Source: an uncultured Christensenella sp. (GTDB taxonomy: Bacteria; Bacillota; Clostridia; Christensenellales; UBA3700). From it: a DNA stretch of 33,623 bases. The notes under the pieces are model-generated. The model did no database searches, was not told the DNA's origin, and saw only the letters and a list, made by a program, of their open reading frames with translations. The DNA lies in the NCBI GenBank assembly GCA_910584635.1, contig CAJUBA010000018.1, positions 1-33,623 of the forward strand, given 5' to 3'. The position numbers and the translations under genes were made by a program. Below are positions 1 to 7,651 of the stretch, in pieces (the stretch's first letter is position 1; the number at the start of each line of letters is the position of its first letter).

Positions 1-2
1 AC

Positions 3-1832
3 TTGAAGTACGGACAGATAAAGGGAGTAGAGTACGAGATACAGGACTTGGAAGGAAACGCAATAACAGACGTAAGCCAACTTGTCGCGGGAAACACGTA
101 TAAGATAAAAGCGAAGATAAAGGACACTCAAAACTATATCTTTGCGGACGACACATTGGAGACGGATTGGGAAGAGTTTGAAGTGCGAGAAGATGACGTG
201 ATATACGACCCGAACGATCCAAATAATCCGAACTATCCTCAGACAGACCCTGACGATCCAAATGCGCCGGTAAATCCGGATAATCCCGACGACACTGACG
301 GCGACGGAGAAGACGTAGACTTTGCCAAAGTAACGGCATTTGTGAAGAAGTGGTGGCAGGTAATCGCCAGCGGAGTAAGTATAGTATTAATAATAATCTT
401 TACGGCAAAGGGGATAGGCTACGCAAGTAAGAAGAAAGAGAATAAGAGAGTAGTAGAGAGCAAATACAAGACGTATTACGTAACGGGCGGAACAGGCTTG
501 TTTGGACTTAGCATGACCAACTGGACAATAATAGCAAGCGTACTAATGGGCTTAGCGGTGCTGTCGTTTGTATTTATGCTTATAGAGAAGAGAGGATACA
601 AGAAGTCTTTGAGGAATTTGGACGAAGCAAAAGATGAGTTTGAAAGAAACCAAAGAGAAGAAGAAAAGCAGGAAGCGAAACGCCAAAACGAAGAAATGCA
701 AATGATGTTCATGCGCATGATGGGCGGCGCAAGCGGCATGAACGGCGGAATGGGACAAGCGCAAGGCTTTGCATACGCTCCGCAACAAGGATTAGGAGCG
801 GAAGAGATAAGAGGAATAGTATCCGAAACAATGACGGCAATGCTTCCCGGAATGCAACAGATGTTGCCGCAACAAGCGTCTGTAAACGATGAAAAACTTG
901 ATCGTTTGATGCAAGCAAACGAAGCGTTAATGAAAAAACTTAGCGAGCAGTCCAAAGACAAAGACGGCGTAAGCGAAGAAACGTTAGAGAAATTGATAAA
1001 TAAACTGTCAATTAAACCTAATGAAAAAATTATCGAAAGAGAAGTCGCTGCGACAGTTGCGAATGACGAAACTATAAAGCAAATGCTTAGCAATCAGGAA
1101 AAACTGATGGAAAAAATTCTTGAACTTTCTGCAAACAAACCCGTTGAAACGCAGGTGGTAGAGAAAGAAGTTCGAGTCGAAGTACCCGTCGAAAAAGTCG
1201 TTGAAAAAATAGTGGAAAAAGAAGTACCCGTCGAAGTTGAAAAAATCGTAGAAAAGGAAGTAGTCAAAGAAGTAAAGGTAGAAGTACCCGTTGAAAAGAT
1301 AGTGGAAGTGCCAGTCGAGAAGATAGTGGAGAAAGAGGTAGTAAAAGAGGTACCTATCGAAGTGGAAAAGGTAGTCGAGAAGATAGTAGAGATACCTGCT
1401 GAAAAACCTACTCCCAAAGCAAAGGCAACCGCTCCTAGATTGACACTTGACGAAGCGTACGCAAAACTGTCCGCAAAACAAAAGAAGTTCTTCGATACGT
1501 TGAAAGAATACGCAATGAGTAAGGAAAAGTGTAAAGAGAAGAAATCCACGTACTATATCTTACTTGGACAGTCGTCGGTAAATCCGTTGGTAAAACTGAC
1601 AATAAAGAAAGATTGTACGGTAGCGTTGTTCAAGATGGAAGACGAGTATATGAAGGACATCAGAAGGAATGCGGGGAGCGAAGGAACGAAAGTAAAGGTA
1701 AAGGAAACGGAATTGATAGTAGGAGATAGTCAAGCGTTGGCGACAGCGAAGGAGATGATTGACCTACGCGAAGACCAGATAGAACGCTATAATGATTTCC
1801 TCAAGGAGCAACGCTCCATGAGGAAAAGTTAG
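3..1832 (+). CDS. Large membrane/surface protein, 5' partial, with VEK/PVE repeats
   Basis: The frame is open to the window edge, so the real start lies upstream and 609 residues are visible. Residues 1-63 look like the end of an extracellular beta-sandwich repeat. Residues 66-106 form an Asp/Pro/Asn linker typical of cell-surface stalks. Hydrophobic segments lie at about 118-136 and 172-194. Residues 203-235 are charged and helical, and 235-295 are Met/Gly/Gln-rich. Residues 380-466 are a Val-Glu-Lys/Pro-Val-Glu repeat (EKIVEKEVPVEVEK type). Residues 482-600 form a compact domain that resembles residues 602-716 of the protein at 22138-24711, which also combines TM segments with a PVEE repeat. 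Which side of the membrane the C-terminus faces is unresolved: two TM helices would put it outside, but the basic residues after TM2 argue for inside. The function is unknown. It probably links the cell surface to the cytoplasm or forms an envelope scaffold. Confidence 0.75.
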   Translation: MKYGQIKGVEYEIQDLEGNAITDVSQLVAGNTYKIKAKIKDTQNYIFADDTLETDWEEFEVREDDVIYDPNDPNNPNYPQTDPDDPNAPVNPDNPDDTDGDGEDVDFAKVTAFVKKWWQVIASGVSIVLIIIFTAKGIGYASKKKENKRVVESKYKTYYVTGGTGLFGLSMTNWTIIASVLMGLAVLSFVFMLIEKRGYKKSLRNLDEAKDEFERNQREEEKQEAKRQNEEMQMMFMRMMGGASGMNGGMGQAQGFAYAPQQGLGAEEIRGIVSETMTAMLPGMQQMLPQQASVNDEKLDRLMQANEALMKKLSEQSKDKDGVSEETLEKLINKLSIKPNEKIIEREVAATVANDETIKQMLSNQEKLMEKILELSANKPVETQVVEKEVRVEVPVEKVVEKIVEKEVPVEVEKIVEKEVVKEVKVEVPVEKIVEVPVEKIVEKEVVKEVPIEVEKVVEKIVEIPAEKPTPKAKATAPRLTLDEAYAKLSAKQKKFFDTLKEYAMSKEKCKEKKSTYYILLGQSSVNPLVKLTIKKDCTVALFKMEDEYMKDIRRNAGSEGTKVKVKETELIVGDSQALATAKEMIDLREDQIERYNDFLKEQRSMRKS

Positions 1833-2011
1833 TCCGTTAGACGACGTATAACAGGACACTTTTCGCTTGAACTGGGGATAGACATCGTTTGCCACATACG
1901 AGGAGTATGCTATGGCTACTCGTCTATCCCCGTTAAAACAAAAATTGCCCAATTCTCCGCCGTCTAATTGAGGCATTGAATAAGCGGATAAAGAAAAAGA
2001 AAAGAGAAAAG
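1833..2011 (+). other. Intergenic region with nested inverted repeats (possible structured RNA)
   Basis: No convincing reading frame is present. The region has nested complementary arms: TTAGACG (1837-1843) with CGTCTAA (1961-1967), and inside it GGGGATAGAC (1874-1883) with GTCTATCCCC (1922-1931). A further inner arm pair is GCCA/TGGC with CATAC/GTATG around a gagga loop. The order is consistent with one multi-part RNA fold just before a terminator. It may be a 3' UTR structure of the upstream gene, a small RNA, or a palindromic repeat. I recognise no known family. Confidence 0.35.
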
Positions 2012-2056
2012 AAATAGCAAAGCGTAATAAAAGTAATTCCGCTTTGCTATTTTATT
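2012..2056 (+). terminator. Rho-independent terminator
   Basis: The 13-bp arms AAATAGCAAAGCG (2012-2024) and CGCTTTGCTATTT (2040-2052) are perfectly complementary around a 15-nt loop. The trailing T-rich stretch is short. It ends the transcript of the VEK-repeat protein. The sequence immediately after (TTCCGACCAAGCGTAAAATC) is repeated at about 7655. Confidence 0.7.
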
Positions 2057-2190
2057 TCCGACCAAGCGTAAAATCGTATATATTTATAATAATTTTCAAA
2101 GTGGATAGACGTCATACTTTTGTCGTTTTGACGAAAATATATGGTACAATAATTACAGTCTTTGCTCTTTCCCCGAAGAACGGAGAGATT

Positions 2191-3981
2191 ATGGTATTAA
2201 AATACACATATCAAAGCGATAAGTGCAAGTTGGAAGCGTATCAGAGTTACACGCTCGCGCAGAACAGCAATATGTCAAATACTATCGTTATTACTTCCAC
2301 AGATCCCAACGCGTCTAAATATAAATACTATCTTGAATTTGTCTGTTACAATTACAGAGGCGTACCTAAAAAGCAATATGTATCCCCGTTGCTAGAATAC
2401 GCGCAAGAAGGGATTGTTTTTGCCGTTCCCGCGAATTTGACAGAATACAAAGGTTGCGTTTATATGCAAATTACGGGTTATTCCGACGAGGACAAGACGC
2501 TATTATTCAAAAGCGTAAATAAGGGAATAAAGGCGTTCGACGTCGAAGGTTCGCTCAACGTAGTGGAAAGCGAATTTGCAAACTTGCCTAATTTATTTAC
2601 GGAATTTTTAGACGAACTCAAATTATACAGAGAACAGCGCGAGGATTTATTGAAAAATATCGAATCTTATAAATTGCAGTGCGACGAGGCTATTCAAAGC
2701 GTAAGAGAGGATATTCAGACTTACAGAGAGCAATGCGACGGCGTGATTCAGAGCGCGAGGGATGACATTCAAACCTACAGAGGACAGTGCAACAACGTAA
2801 TCCAAAGCGCGCGCGAGGATATTCAAACTTATAGGGGACAGTGCGACAACGTCATTCAAAGCGCAATGATTGATCTCGAAACTTACAGAGGACAGTGCGA
2901 CGGCGTTATACAGACCGCATTGGATAGCGTCGAATCCGCCAAAGATAAATTCGACAGCATGGTCGGAAACGTATTTGATGAAGTCAAAGACAGCGTAGGC
3001 GTAGTCATAGAAGATTTGGTAAACGAAAAGGTCAAAAACGACGTGTTCTACAAAGTAACTTTCAAGATTGAAGGAGAAACCGTCAAAAGCATTATCATAA
3101 GCGGAGGCTTGAAAATTCAACCGCCCGAATACACGCTCCCGAGCGGCTGCGAAGTAATAGGCGGATGGTACGAACTAGATAAAGACAGACTTTGGAATTT
3201 TGAGGAAGATATTGTAAATAAAGACGTGGAACTTTCTCTTAACTTTATGTCGACAGGCGTTCTTTTCAATCCCAACGGAAGAGTAAAGGACTTGGGAAAT
3301 ATTACGGGGGACGTTTACTTGCCCGACTATTACAACGGAAGAAGAGTTACGCATACGGAAAGCGCGGTAATGAATATCGCGGACAATGTAAACGTGCATT
3401 TCGGACATTTTATCAGTTATTACGTAGGCATTATCGCTCCGGCAGGAAAAATGAAAAACTTTTGCGTTCCCAAAGACGGCAATTTCATTTTCCGCAAAAA
3501 CTGTATATATACGGATTTATATAAATTGGGAACGGACGCTATCGCTTTTGTTCCGCGTGAAAATATCCCGACCGTTACCGTTCAGCCAGGCTGTCAGCAA
3601 ATCGCAATGTACGCTATTTCAAACAACTATAATATTAAAAATCTTGTTATTCCGCCGACGGTTTTGTCGCTGAATAACTACGCGGTCATGGGTACGGGTA
3701 TTACTTCCGTCAGACTTCCGGTAAGCGTACAAACGGTAAGCAACTATTGTTTCTACAACAACGTCGACCTTACCGACATATATATTGAAAGCGATTTGTC
3801 GGAGAAAGTGCTTCCCAATACTTTCTTAGACGTTACAGTTACGCCAAACCGACGTCCCACTCTTCACGTACACGCCGAACATTACGCTAAGTACATAGAG
3901 CGCAGACTAGACGAATATTACACCATTAAAGTTATGGGTAAAGAGTATTACGATGAAAAATACGCGCCAAAAGAAAACTGA
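2191..3981 (+). CDS. Phage-baseplate-like / leucine-rich hybrid surface protein
   Basis: The start at 2191 was chosen because of CGGAGAG just upstream; the longer frame from 2044 begins inside the previous terminator. The product is 596 residues. Residues 1-125 resemble the N-terminal domain of phage baseplate upper proteins (BppU type), a beta-sandwich that attaches fibres. Residues 156-245 are five consecutive 18-residue units of the form DIQTYRGQCDNVIQSARE, each with one Cys, predicted as a helical stalk. Residues about 285-340 look like an InlB/Listeria-Bacteroides (Flg_new) repeat (VTF...GGWYE...WNFEED). Residues about 480-555 look like BspA-type leucine-rich repeats (IPPTVLSLNNYAVMGTGITS). 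There is no signal peptide, which fits phage-type assembly better than Sec export. It overlaps the next gene by 29 bp and lies upstream of a tyrosine recombinase. It may be a prophage-remnant fibre or a domesticated binding protein. Confidence 0.6.
   Translation: MVLKYTYQSDKCKLEAYQSYTLAQNSNMSNTIVITSTDPNASKYKYYLEFVCYNYRGVPKKQYVSPLLEYAQEGIVFAVPANLTEYKGCVYMQITGYSDEDKTLLFKSVNKGIKAFDVEGSLNVVESEFANLPNLFTEFLDELKLYREQREDLLKNIESYKLQCDEAIQSVREDIQTYREQCDGVIQSARDDIQTYRGQCNNVIQSAREDIQTYRGQCDNVIQSAMIDLETYRGQCDGVIQTALDSVESAKDKFDSMVGNVFDEVKDSVGVVIEDLVNEKVKNDVFYKVTFKIEGETVKSIIISGGLKIQPPEYTLPSGCEVIGGWYELDKDRLWNFEEDIVNKDVELSLNFMSTGVLFNPNGRVKDLGNITGDVYLPDYYNGRRVTHTESAVMNIADNVNVHFGHFISYYVGIIAPAGKMKNFCVPKDGNFIFRKNCIYTDLYKLGTDAIAFVPRENIPTVTVQPGCQQIAMYAISNNYNIKNLVIPPTVLSLNNYAVMGTGITSVRLPVSVQTVSNYCFYNNVDLTDIYIESDLSEKVLPNTFLDVTVTPNRRPTLHVHAEHYAKYIERRLDEYYTIKVMGKEYYDEKYAPKEN
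2656..2925 (+). repeat. Five tandem 54-bp coding repeats (18 residues each)
   Basis: Five in-frame units encode residues 156-245 of the surrounding protein. They share the pattern D-I-Q-T-Y-R-x-Q-C-D-x-V-I-Q-S-A, with one cysteine per unit. The DNA copies differ at many synonymous positions, so the protein repeat is kept by selection and not by recent duplication. Confidence 0.85.
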
Positions 3982-4255
3982 AAATTCAGGCAAGTATTTC
4001 AAATGCGCGACTGATGGAAGAGTGTTGGCAAAACTTGTTGACGGCAGGTTGGTTTACGCTCACAAGGTTACTACCAATTCGTATGAGGCTTTGCAGTCTT
4101 GGCAAGAATACGAGTCTTTGAAATCGGCTTCCCAAAAGTTGGGCGCGCCTATGCCGCAAAATGTCGGTTGCCCGATTTTGGATAAAAAACACGCCCCTAT
4201 AAATTGGAGTAAGTTTCGCGGAGGATACTATATCCCGTTCAGTACTTTGGAATAA
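3953..4255 (+). CDS. Hypothetical protein, 100 residues
   Basis: I do not recognise this protein. Its start lies inside the end of the preceding gene (29-bp overlap, different frame), with only a weak AAGAG upstream, so translational coupling is likely. The product is basic at the N-terminus, soluble, and has no TM segment or cysteine motif (two isolated Cys). The central part (YEALQSWQEYESLKSASQKLG) is predicted helical. Because it lies tightly between a baseplate-like protein and a recombinase it may be an accessory of one of them. A shadow frame runs on the minus strand, but the plus-strand frame has the better context. Confidence 0.6.
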   Translation: MKNTRQKKTENSGKYFKCATDGRVLAKLVDGRLVYAHKVTTNSYEALQSWQEYESLKSASQKLGAPMPQNVGCPILDKKHAPINWSKFRGGYYIPFSTLE

Positions 4256-4272
4256 AAAGGGTGTTATTATAT

Positions 4273-4294
4273 ATGCGACGGCGTTTCGTCGCAT
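4273..4294. other. Perfect 8-bp hairpin upstream of recombinase
   Basis: ATGCGACG (4273-4280) and CGTCGCAT (4287-4294) pair around a GCGTTT loop, 20 bases before the recombinase start. It has no T-tract on the plus strand, so it is not a plus-strand terminator. It could be a regulatory site or 5' UTR hairpin. The ribosome binding site GGAAGAGGGG (4301-4310) lies just downstream of it. Confidence 0.45.
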
Positions 4295-4314
4295 TAAAAG
4301 GAAGAGGGGATAAT

Positions 4315-5226
4315 ATGAAATACAAACAGTGGCTTAAACAATGGCTTGACGATTTCGTCAAGCCGATTTCCAAGGAAAGAACTTTAATTAAATACAACCA
4401 ACAAATTATCAAGCATATAAGCCCGTTTTTGGGCGAGTACGAACTTGACGAACTTTCGCCCCATTTGCTGCAAAGATTTATGTCTTATCTTATCATGCGC
4501 GGGTTAGCGACCAATACGGTAAAAGGTATCGCGACTATTATAAAACTTTCTTTAAGAAGAGCGGTATTGCTGAGATTGACGGAATTTCAGTACAGCGACG
4601 CAATCGTATTGCCGAGCGCGAGAGAAAAACTCGTGCAGAGTTTCAACAAACGCGAGCAGAGAATCATTGAAGATTACGTGTTGGATAGTAAGCGTAAAAA
4701 TTTCTTCGGGATAATTATCAGTCTATATACCGGCTTGCGCATAGGCGAATTGCTCGCGTTGCAATGGTCGGACATAGACTTCGTAAAGGCAAGAATTACG
4801 GTCAACAATTCTTGCCATGACGAATGGGTAGACGGTAAGTACAGAAAAGTCATAGGCGCGACAAAGACCGCCAATTCCGAGCGTACGATACCGCTTCCCA
4901 AACAACTGCTCCCAAGGCTAAGACATTTGAAAAGATTTTCCGAAAGCGATTACGTGGTATCGGGCAGAGGAGTTTGGGGCGCGGAAGTGAGGACGTATCA
5001 GAGAATGTTTGAAAACTTATTGAAAAAACTGGGCATACCGCACAAGGGTTTCCACGCTTTGCGACATACGTTTGCTACAAGAGCGTTGGAAGTCGGTATG
5101 GACGTAAAGACGCTGTCCGAGATTATGGGACACTGCGACCCGACGATTACGCTTAGGCGCTACGCCCATTCTATGATGGAACATAAAACGGAAATGATGA
5201 ACAAAGTAGGCAAGTTATTTTTATAG
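4315..5226 (+). CDS. Tyrosine recombinase (phage integrase family)
   Basis: The product is 303 residues, about the size of Xer/invertase-type recombinases. The start at 4315 was chosen for the strong GGAAGAGGGG site; the frame extends 18 codons further but lacks a ribosome site. The N-terminal core-binding (SAM-like) domain covers residues 5-85 (KYNQQIIKHISPFLGEYELDEL). The catalytic domain covers 108-295: Arg142 in TGLRIGE, Lys184 in the beta-hairpin TKTANSERT, His247/Arg250 in HALRH, His273 in MGH, and Tyr283 in RRYAH, the nucleophile. All active-site residues are present, so it should be active. It lies immediately upstream of two inverted 37-bp sites that flank a promoter, and I infer that these are its substrate. 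The family also includes prophage and transposon integrases, so its role rests on the site context. Confidence 0.92.
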   Translation: MKYKQWLKQWLDDFVKPISKERTLIKYNQQIIKHISPFLGEYELDELSPHLLQRFMSYLIMRGLATNTVKGIATIIKLSLRRAVLLRLTEFQYSDAIVLPSAREKLVQSFNKREQRIIEDYVLDSKRKNFFGIIISLYTGLRIGELLALQWSDIDFVKARITVNNSCHDEWVDGKYRKVIGATKTANSERTIPLPKQLLPRLRHLKRFSESDYVVSGRGVWGAEVRTYQRMFENLLKKLGIPHKGFHALRHTFATRALEVGMDVKTLSEIMGHCDPTITLRRYAHSMMEHKTEMMNKVGKLFL

Positions 5227-5234
5227 TTAAACGC

Positions 5235-5266
5235 AAACAGACGGCAGTAAAATGCCGTCTGTTTTG
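5235..5266 (+). terminator. Rho-independent terminator of the recombinase gene
   Basis: AAACAGACGGCA (5235-5246) pairs with TGCCGTCTGTTT (5253-5264) around a GTAAAA loop and is followed by T residues. It separates recombinase transcription from the candidate invertible segment, so the downstream gene needs its own promoter. Confidence 0.85.
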
Positions 5267-5273
5267 CTATCAA

Positions 5274-5310
5274 AAAATGTACATTGATTAACCTAATCAA
5301 TGTACATTTT
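5274..5310 (+). repeat. Recombination-like site A (37 bp)
   Basis: Arms AAAATGTACATTGATTA and TAATCAATGTACATTTT are perfectly complementary around the asymmetric centre ACC. The organisation can be read as 11-bp binding arms (TGTACATTGAT) flanking a 7-bp TAACCTA spacer, as in tyrosine-recombinase core sites. Its reverse complement matches site B at 35 of 37 positions. Confidence 0.75.
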
Positions 5311-5319
5311 GTCTTTGAT

Positions 5320-5348
5320 ATTATAACTATAATTTTGTTAAAAATCAA
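5320..5348 (-). promoter_or_regulatory. Sigma-A-like promoter inside candidate invertible segment, facing left
   Basis: Reading the minus strand, the -35 box TTGATT (5343-5348) and a perfect -10 TATAAT (5320-5325) are separated by exactly 17 bp. In the present orientation it points into the recombinase terminator. If the segment between the two sites were inverted, the same promoter would lie at about 5377-5405 on the plus strand and drive the gene at 5494. A weaker plus-strand candidate (TTGTTA, 16 bp, TATAAA at 5335-5362) also exists, so present expression may be low rather than nil. Confidence 0.6.
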
Positions 5349-5376
5349 GTAAATTATATAAATTCGGCAAAATTTA

Positions 5377-5395
5377 TGTACATTGATGTTAATCA
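5377..5395 (+). repeat. Degenerate half-site C of the recombination-like repeat
   Basis: TGTACATTGAT followed by GTTAATCA repeats the left half of site B with three centre bases missing. The right arm is not conserved. It may be an accessory recombinase-binding site or a decayed core site. Confidence 0.5.
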
Positions 5396-5414
5396 CAGCA
5401 AAAAAATCGGTTTG

Positions 5415-5451
5415 AAAATGTACATTGATTAGGTTAATCAGTGTACATTTA
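5415..5451 (-). repeat. Recombination-like site B (37 bp, opposite orientation)
   Basis: Arms AAAATGTACATTGATTA and TAATCAGTGTACATTTA surround the centre GGT, the complement of the ACC centre of site A. Relative to the reverse complement of A it differs at two positions. Opposite centres predict inversion rather than deletion of the 104 bp between the sites. A further AAATGTACAT half-site lies at 5462-5471. Confidence 0.7.
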
Positions 5452-5493
5452 TCAAAACACCAAATGTACATAAATATTTAAGGAGAATTAACT

Positions 5494-7641
5494 ATGATTT
5501 GTAAAAAATGTGGCAAAGAAGTTGACGGCGAATTTTGTTCAAACTGCGGTTCGAGATTAAAAGAAAAAGAACCTAGAAAGAAACTGACTAAAAAGCAAAT
5601 AATGGCGATAGTGATACCTATTGTCGTTGTAGCGGTATTGATTGCAATTATCGTACCTTCGGCGATTGTATCAAGCAATATCTTCCGAGTAGGCAAAGTC
5701 GACAAGATAAATATTGGGGATAGTAGAGAACAGGTATTAAAGATACTCGGCGAGCCTTATGAGAAGAGCGATTTTAGGTTTGAATATTACAGCAAAGATT
5801 ATCTAAAACTTGCAAAGCAGATAGACGATTATTATAATTCTGACTTAGACACTGACGAAGATTCCGATATGAATCAAGATATTGAGGATTTTGATCCAGA
5901 TAAAGATTTGAATTTAGATGACGAAGACAAAATCACTAAAATGGAAGAAGAACTTGAAAATATGGTTTATAAATACATAGTAGTAGAGTTTGATTCGGAA
6001 GGCAAAGTAGAGTCGGTATTTTTTGACGCAGAAAAATGCGATAGCAAAGAGTATAAGAAAGTTGTAGATAGTTATAAAATTACTCCTAATAAAGTAACTC
6101 GTTATATTCCCACCGATATTACATATTCTGTCAAATTTACGGATAAAAGTTTCTATAAGAGTACTGCGCAGAAAGGTTTTATTGCTTACTACGCCTTAGA
6201 TAATGTTGTAACTTGGTCAGATAAATGGAAAAGTGATTATAAATCAGAAGTAAAAGTAAAAGAAAATAAAGATATTATATATATGGAAAATAAAGCCGAT
6301 ATACTTTACTTGCTAGACGGTAATGGCATATTGAATATTGAAGGTGATACGGATAATGAAGTTTTTGCAGGTCATTCTGATTGGGATAGTTACAAAAATA
6401 ACATAAAAGGACTTCATATTGGACAAGGGATAACAGGTTCTATTAATTCTAAATATTTTCTTAAAAATATAGAGCAAATAACGGTAGATGAAAATAATAC
6501 AAAGTACAAGAGTGAAGGTAATTGCATCATAGAAAAAGACACAAATACTTTGGTACTAGGTTGCAAAACCAGTATAATACCTAATGGAGTAACAAGCATA
6601 GATGAATCTGCATTTAAATTATGTGAAAGTTTTGAAAACATAAAGGTTGACGAGAGTAATTCCAATTATAGCGTAGAAAACAACTTAATTATAGATAAAA
6701 CAACAAATACATTAGTAATAGCATGCAAAAGCATAACAAGCATATCTATACCGAGCAGTGTAACAAGCATCGGCAAGTATGCATTCTCGGGCTGTAGCAG
6801 TTTAACAAGCATAGATATACCAAGCAGTGTAAAAAGTATCGGCGACTTTGCATTTATATTTTGTGATGGTTTGACAAGTATAGAGATACCAAGTAGTGTA
6901 ACGAGCATCGGCTATGAAGCGTTCTATGATAATACAGGATTGACGAGCGTAATGTTCGGAGAGAATTCGCAATTAGAGAGCATCGGCAACTCTGCATTCG
7001 AAGGCTGTAGCAGTTTAACAAACATAGAGATACCTGACAGTGTAACAAGCATCGGCAAGTATGCATTCTCTGGCTGTAGCAGTTTAACAAGCATAGTAAT
7101 ACCGAGCAGTGTAACAAGCATCGGCGAGTATGCATTCTCGGGCTGTAGCAGTTTAACAATATACTGTGAAGCAAGCGAAAAGCCAAGCGGATGGGATTGG
7201 TGGAACGATAGCGATAGACCTGTAGTATGGAATTGTACAGAGTGCGGAGTAACAGAGAACGGTGTGGAATGGGGATTGACAAAAGAAGGAGTAATAACGA
7301 TAGCAGGATATAGCGGAACGTCAACAGAAGTAATAATACCCGAAACAATAAACGGACATAGTGTAACGAGCATAGGCTCTGATGCATTCTCGGGCTGTAG
7401 CAATTTGACAAGCATAGAGATACCTAGCAGTGTAACAAGCATCGGCAAGGGTGCATTCTTTGGCTGTAGCAGTTTAACAAGCATAGTAATACCGAACAGT
7501 GTAACGAACATAGGCGCTTATGCATTCAGTGATTGTAGCAGTTTGACAATCTATTGCGTGGCAGAGAGTGAGCCAAGCGGATGGGATAGTTGGTGGTGGA
7601 ACGATAGCGGTAGACCGGTAGTGTGGGGATATAAAGGGTAA
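5494..7641 (+). CDS. Membrane-anchored zinc-ribbon / BamE-like / BspA-type LRR protein
   Basis: The product is 715 residues, starting 8 bases after AAGGAGAA. Residues 3-18 form a zinc ribbon (C3xxC6 and C15xxC18), and residues 37-60 are a single TM helix. Residues about 66-180 look like a SmpA/BamE-type fold (KINIGDSREQVLKILGEP...VVEFDSEGKVESVFF), interrupted by an acidic insert. Residues about 330-710 hold around nine BspA-type leucine-rich repeats (SIEIPSSVTSIGKYAFSGCSSLT), interrupted at about 570-610 by an insert containing a CTEC motif. Topology is inferred as cytoplasmic zinc ribbon with external LRRs. Proteins of this layout are common in gut Clostridia, and BspA repeats can mediate adhesion. 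The promoter region is the candidate invertible segment, so phase-variable expression is plausible. The repeats are nearly identical in DNA and could change in number. Confidence 0.85.
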   Translation: MICKKCGKEVDGEFCSNCGSRLKEKEPRKKLTKKQIMAIVIPIVVVAVLIAIIVPSAIVSSNIFRVGKVDKINIGDSREQVLKILGEPYEKSDFRFEYYSKDYLKLAKQIDDYYNSDLDTDEDSDMNQDIEDFDPDKDLNLDDEDKITKMEEELENMVYKYIVVEFDSEGKVESVFFDAEKCDSKEYKKVVDSYKITPNKVTRYIPTDITYSVKFTDKSFYKSTAQKGFIAYYALDNVVTWSDKWKSDYKSEVKVKENKDIIYMENKADILYLLDGNGILNIEGDTDNEVFAGHSDWDSYKNNIKGLHIGQGITGSINSKYFLKNIEQITVDENNTKYKSEGNCIIEKDTNTLVLGCKTSIIPNGVTSIDESAFKLCESFENIKVDESNSNYSVENNLIIDKTTNTLVIACKSITSISIPSSVTSIGKYAFSGCSSLTSIDIPSSVKSIGDFAFIFCDGLTSIEIPSSVTSIGYEAFYDNTGLTSVMFGENSQLESIGNSAFEGCSSLTNIEIPDSVTSIGKYAFSGCSSLTSIVIPSSVTSIGEYAFSGCSSLTIYCEASEKPSGWDWWNDSDRPVVWNCTECGVTENGVEWGLTKEGVITIAGYSGTSTEVIIPETINGHSVTSIGSDAFSGCSNLTSIEIPSSVTSIGKGAFFGCSSLTSIVIPNSVTNIGAYAFSDCSSLTIYCVAESEPSGWDSWWWNDSGRPVVWGYKG
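6727..7549 (+). repeat. Near-identical 69-bp leucine-rich coding repeats
   Basis: About nine copies of a 23-residue unit are present. Several are almost identical in DNA, for example the stretch containing AGCATCGGCAAGTATGCATT at about 6767 and again at about 7049. This contrasts with the diverged repeats in the gene at 2191 and suggests recent duplication or gene conversion. Confidence 0.8.
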
Positions 7642-7651
7642 CCGACAAACG

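Noticed and set aside
476..1549. Long minus-strand open frames opposite the VEK/PVE repeat protein
   Set aside because: They are created by the repetitive Glu/Val/Lys codons of the plus-strand gene, have repetitive composition (runs of FYDFF or STIFSTG), and lack ribosome sites.
2128..2150. TTGACG and TACAAT as a promoter for the baseplate-like gene
   Set aside because: The spacing is only 11 bp; with the alternative -35 TTGTCG it is 19 bp. No convincing promoter can be assigned.
2191..5226. Complete prophage
   Set aside because: Only one fibre-like gene, one small gene and a recombinase are present; no capsid, portal, terminase, lysis or repressor genes are seen.
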